Part shown: in pieces, positions 61,316 through 64,000 of the stretch
Numbering within the stretch: the first letter of the stretch is position 1
Layout: each line of letters begins with the position of its first letter
Origin: Scandinavium sp051650185
Lineage (GTDB): Bacteria > Pseudomonadota > Gammaproteobacteria > Enterobacterales > Enterobacteriaceae
DNA length: 64,000 nt
Assembly: GCF_051650185.1 (NCBI RefSeq)
Contig: NZ_JBOFIN010000047.1
Span: 1 to 64,000 of the forward strand
Direction: 5' to 3'
Program-made: the position numbers and the translations under genes
The notes under the pieces: model-generated
Told to the model about the DNA's origin: nothing
The model's input: the letters and a program-made list of their open reading frames with translations, nothing else
Databases searched by the model: none

Positions 61316-62512
61316 TTAGTGCGAGGTTTTGCGGGGACGGCTGGCGTAGAAGTAGAAGAGAACGGAACTGGTGGCGCAGACGGCAATGGAAATCAGCATT
61401 GGCCAGGCTGTGGTAAACGTCGCCATCGACAGTAACGCAGCCACCAGCGCGCCAATTCCGAAGCGGAAGGTACCCGCCAGGGATGACGCGGTCCCCGCCA
61501 TGTGCGGGAACTCATCGAGAATAACCGCCATCGCGTTAGAAGAAACCATCGAGACGCAGCCGACAAAAGCGGCCACGCCTACCACCAACGACCAGAACCC
61601 CGCGCCCAGCAGCGCGGTGATCACCATCCATATGGCCATCGCAAACTGGATCCACAGGCCCGCGCGGAACATGTTTATCGCCCCAACGCGGCGCACAAAG
61701 CGGCTATTGATGATGGTCATGATGAACAGGAACACGATGTTCAGTGCAAAGTAATAACCAAAGTGCTGCGGTGAAACGTGGTTCAGTTCGATATAGACAA
61801 ACGGCCCGGCGCTGAGGAATGAGAACATCCCGGCAAAGCTGAAGCCGCTTGCCAGCATGTAGCTCAACACTCGCTTATGGCGGAACAGCGAGGCAAAGTT
61901 ACCCATGGTGGTGCGGATGTGGAACTTCTGGCGGCGTTCAGGCGGCAACGTTTCATCAATGAAGAAATAGATCATGGTCGACGCCAGCAGAGCAGCAATG
62001 GCGAGGATCCAGAAAATCGCATGCCAGCTAAACCACACCAGCACCGCGCCCCCGACCATCGGCGCCACCAGCGGCGCGATCGTCGTCACCAGCATGACGA
62101 AAGACATCATGCGGGAGAACTCTTCCTTCGGGTAGATATCGCGCATCAGGGCATTAATCACCACGCTCGCGGCGGCGGCCGCAAGGCCGTGGAAAAAGCG
62201 CATAACGATCAGATGGTCAATAGTTTGCGATAACGCACAGGCAACGGCTGCCCCAGCAAACACCAGGGTGCCGCCAAGGATAACCGGTTTACGCCCGATG
62301 CTGTCTGCCATTGGCCCGTACAGCAACTGCCCGAGAGCAAAGCCCAGAATATAAGTACTGAGGGTCATCTGAGCGCTGCCCGCAGGCACGCCAAACTGTG
62401 CAGAGATCACCGGCAGCGCCGGGAGATACATATCAATGGAGAGTGGCATCAGCATGGCCAACAGGCCAAGGATGAAAACGATACCCAACGATGAGTGCTG
62501 CCTGGTGGTCAC
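61316..62512 (-). CDS. bcr: Bicyclomycin/multidrug MFS transporter Bcr
   Basis: A 398-residue 12-helix transporter of the DHA1 drug-proton antiporter family. It has SIDMYLPALPVI in helix 1 and the motif GQLLYGPMADSIGRKPVILG between helices 2 and 3. E. coli Bcr exports bicyclomycin, sulphonamides and cysteine. It follows rsuA by 15 bases, so the two are probably one operon. Confidence 0.95.
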   Translation of the reverse strand: MTTRQHSSLGIVFILGLLAMLMPLSIDMYLPALPVISAQFGVPAGSAQMTLSTYILGFALGQLLYGPMADSIGRKPVILGGTLVFAGAAVACALSQTIDHLIVMRFFHGLAAAAASVVINALMRDIYPKEEFSRMMSFVMLVTTIAPLVAPMVGGAVLVWFSWHAIFWILAIAALLASTMIYFFIDETLPPERRQKFHIRTTMGNFASLFRHKRVLSYMLASGFSFAGMFSFLSAGPFVYIELNHVSPQHFGYYFALNIVFLFIMTIINSRFVRRVGAINMFRAGLWIQFAMAIWMVITALLGAGFWSLVVGVAAFVGCVSMVSSNAMAVILDEFPHMAGTASSLAGTFRFGIGALVAALLSMATFTTAWPMLISIAVCATSSVLFYFYASRPRKTSH

Positions 62513-62527
62513 TGAGATACTCCTGGT

Positions 62528-63235
62528 TTAGCGCGGCGTCAGGCCGACACTGGCAATTTCATCTTCCGTAAGCGCGCGGTATTCCCCCGGCTCCAGACTG
62601 TCATCAAGCCTGATCTCACCAATACGTTCACGGTGCAGTCCGACAACGTGGTTACCCACTGCGGCAAACATACGTTTCACCTGGTGATAGCGGCCTTCGC
62701 TGATGGTCAACCGGACTTCTGTCGGGGTGATCACTTCGAGCTGCGCAGGTTTGGTGAGATCTTTTTCATTATGCAGTTGAACGCCATTCGTGAATTGTTC
62801 AGCTGTGTCATCGGCGACCGGAGATTCCAGCGTGACCAGATAAGTCTTCTCGCAATGGTGTCGTGGCGAGGTGATGCGGTGCGACCACTGACCGTCATCG
62901 GTCATCAGCACCAGCCCTGTGGTGTCGATATCCAGACGCCCTGCTGCATGCAGTTTGTGCGCTACGGGTTCATCAAGGAAGTACAACACCGTCGGATGAT
63001 CCGGGTCATCCGTAGAACACACATAACCCTGCGGTTTGTTCAGCATGAAGTAACGCGGGCCAGTTTGCTGTGCTAACGGGTTTCCGTCATATTCCACATC
63101 GTGTTCTGGCAGGATTTTGAACGCAGTGCTTTTGACAATCTCGCCGTCCACGGTAACGCGGCTGGCGCGGATCTCGCGCCCGGCAATGGCACGGCTTACG
63201 CCGAGTTGCTGAGCGATAAACTTATCGAGTCGCAT
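62528..63235 (-). CDS. rsuA: 16S rRNA pseudouridine516 synthase RsuA
   Basis: A 235-residue enzyme. The S4 RNA-binding domain is residues 1-60 (MRLDKFIAQQLGVSRAIAG), and the synthase domain has the catalytic D102 in GRLDIDTTGLVLMTDDG. It converts U516 of 16S rRNA to pseudouridine. E. coli RsuA has 231 residues. First gene of rsuA-bcr, divergent from radD. Confidence 0.96.
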   Translation of the reverse strand: MRLDKFIAQQLGVSRAIAGREIRASRVTVDGEIVKSTAFKILPEHDVEYDGNPLAQQTGPRYFMLNKPQGYVCSTDDPDHPTVLYFLDEPVAHKLHAAGRLDIDTTGLVLMTDDGQWSHRITSPRHHCEKTYLVTLESPVADDTAEQFTNGVQLHNEKDLTKPAQLEVITPTEVRLTISEGRYHQVKRMFAAVGNHVVGLHRERIGEIRLDDSLEPGEYRALTEDEIASVGLTPR

Positions 63236-63384
63236 GAAGTATTTTTAGCCTGTAAGAGTGCGGGTATCGGGCCTGGCCCGATTAAAGAAGCAATATCAGC
63301 GTTCAAGTATAACGGCCCTGCTAAGCCACTCAAGCGAAAAGATTCGTGGCATACTATTTGCCTGTAAATAATGACGCCGGAAAG

Positions 63385-64000
63385 ATGACCTTTACTCTTC
63401 GCCCCTATCAGCAGGAAGCGGTAGACGCTACCCTCGCCCACTTTCGCCAACATCAGCAGCCTGCGGTGATTGTTCTGCCCACGGGTGCAGGCAAAAGCCT
63501 GGTGATCGCCGAACTGGCGCGTCTTGCACGCGGCCGCGTGCTGGTGCTGGCTCACGTCAAAGAGCTTGTGGCACAGAACCATGCGAAGTACCTCGCGTTA
63601 GGACTGGAAGCTGACATCTATGCGGCAGGCCTGAAACGTAAAGAGAGCCACGGGAAAGTGGTGTTTGGCAGCGTTCAGTCGGTGGCGCGTAACCTTGACC
63701 ATTTCAGGGGTGAGTTTTCCCTGCTTATCGTCGATGAGTGTCACCGCATTAGCGATGACGACGACAGCCAGTACCAGCAAATCCTGGCGCATCTGCGGCA
63801 GGTGAATCCTCACTTACGTCTTTTGGGATTAACCGCCACGCCGTTTCGTTTGGGCAAAGGCTGGATTTATCGCTTCCATTATCACGGCATGGTCCGCGGC
63901 GATGAAAAAGCGCTGTTCCGCGACTGCATCTATGAGCTGCCGCTGCGCTACATGATTAAGCATGGCTATCTGACGCCGCCGGAACGGCTGGATATGCCGG
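63385..64000 (+). CDS. radD: DNA repair helicase-like ATPase RadD (YejH), 5' part
   Basis: The frame runs off the right edge after 205 codons; E. coli RadD has about 586 residues. The superfamily 2 helicase motifs visible are Q-motif-like FTLRPYQQEAVDAT, Walker A LPTGAGKS, motif II VDECH and motif III LTATPFRLGKG. RadD acts in double-strand break repair and stimulates RecA-mediated strand exchange. The ATG at 63385 has GGAAAG close upstream and matches the family start MxFTLRPYQQEAV. Confidence 0.93.
   Translation, partial: MTFTLRPYQQEAVDATLAHFRQHQQPAVIVLPTGAGKSLVIAELARLARGRVLVLAHVKELVAQNHAKYLALGLEADIYAAGLKRKESHGKVVFGSVQSVARNLDHFRGEFSLLIVDECHRISDDDDSQYQQILAHLRQVNPHLRLLGLTATPFRLGKGWIYRFHYHGMVRGDEKALFRDCIYELPLRYMIKHGYLTPPERLDMP

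Noticed and set aside
63371..63388. Five-codon open frame overlapping the radD start
   Set aside because: ATG ACG CCG GAA AGA TGA ends in the radD start region, but it has no ribosome binding site of its own; probably chance.

Overview
The window is a stretch of enterobacterial core chromosome. Gene order and protein sequences follow the Escherichia coli K-12 segment from yehS to radD (yejH) closely. The composition looks moderately GC-rich, REP elements of the GCCGGG...CCCGGCCTACA type recur, and uxuA lies beside yeiQ. This points to a member of the Enterobacter/Lelliottia/Leclercia group rather than Escherichia, but the genus cannot be fixed from the sequence alone. No tRNA, rRNA, CRISPR array, prophage or insertion sequence was seen.

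Layout. Positions 1-3090 hold a repeat-rich stretch, yehS and the pyruvate-sensing two-component pair btsS-btsR. mlrA, the small membrane gene yohO and the osmF-yehYXW betaine-type ABC operon (3.3-7.9 kb) follow. Next come bglX and divergent dld, a GNAT acetyltransferase, pbpG, yohC, yohD, yohF, an intact mdtQ and a SAM methyltransferase (8.1-18.9 kb). dusC, the yohJK pair, cdd and sanA run to 23 kb. A HipA-kinase-like toxin with a downstream HTH partner gene (23.1-24.9 kb) sits where K-12 carries yeiS-preTA, and is the clearest accessory module. The galactose block mglBAC-galS, then yeiB, folE, an MFS transporter, yeiG, cirA, lysP, yeiE/yeiH and nfo extend to 41.1 kb. The fructose PTS operon fruBKA with setB, yeiW, yeiP, uxuA, yeiQ, yeiR, lpxT, mepS and pdeN (rtn) follow. 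yejABEF, yejG, bcr, rsuA and the 5' part of radD close the window.

Genes that work together: btsS/btsR (signalling); osmF-yehYXW (betaine uptake); mglBAC with galS (galactose uptake, with CRP and GalR/GalS sites visible); fruBKA with two Cra sites (fructose uptake and phosphorylation); uxuA with yeiQ (hexuronate catabolism, a divergent pair here); yohJK (LrgAB-like pair); yeiE with divergent yeiH; yejABEF (peptide/microcin C uptake). yejF carries a one-base insertion in a G run near its 3' end, which is either a real frameshift or a sequence error.

Main points of interest: the reversed-order HipA-like module with its own candidate operator; a near-consensus Zur box in front of the COG0523 GTPase gene yeiR; the yejF frameshift; a perfect 24-bp palindrome before the GNAT gene; a nested inverted-repeat structure in the first 112 bases; and long structured leaders before cirA and mepS. 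None of these amounts to a proven new system. The HipA-like pair is the best candidate. All comparisons with K-12 are from memory of that genome, not from a search.
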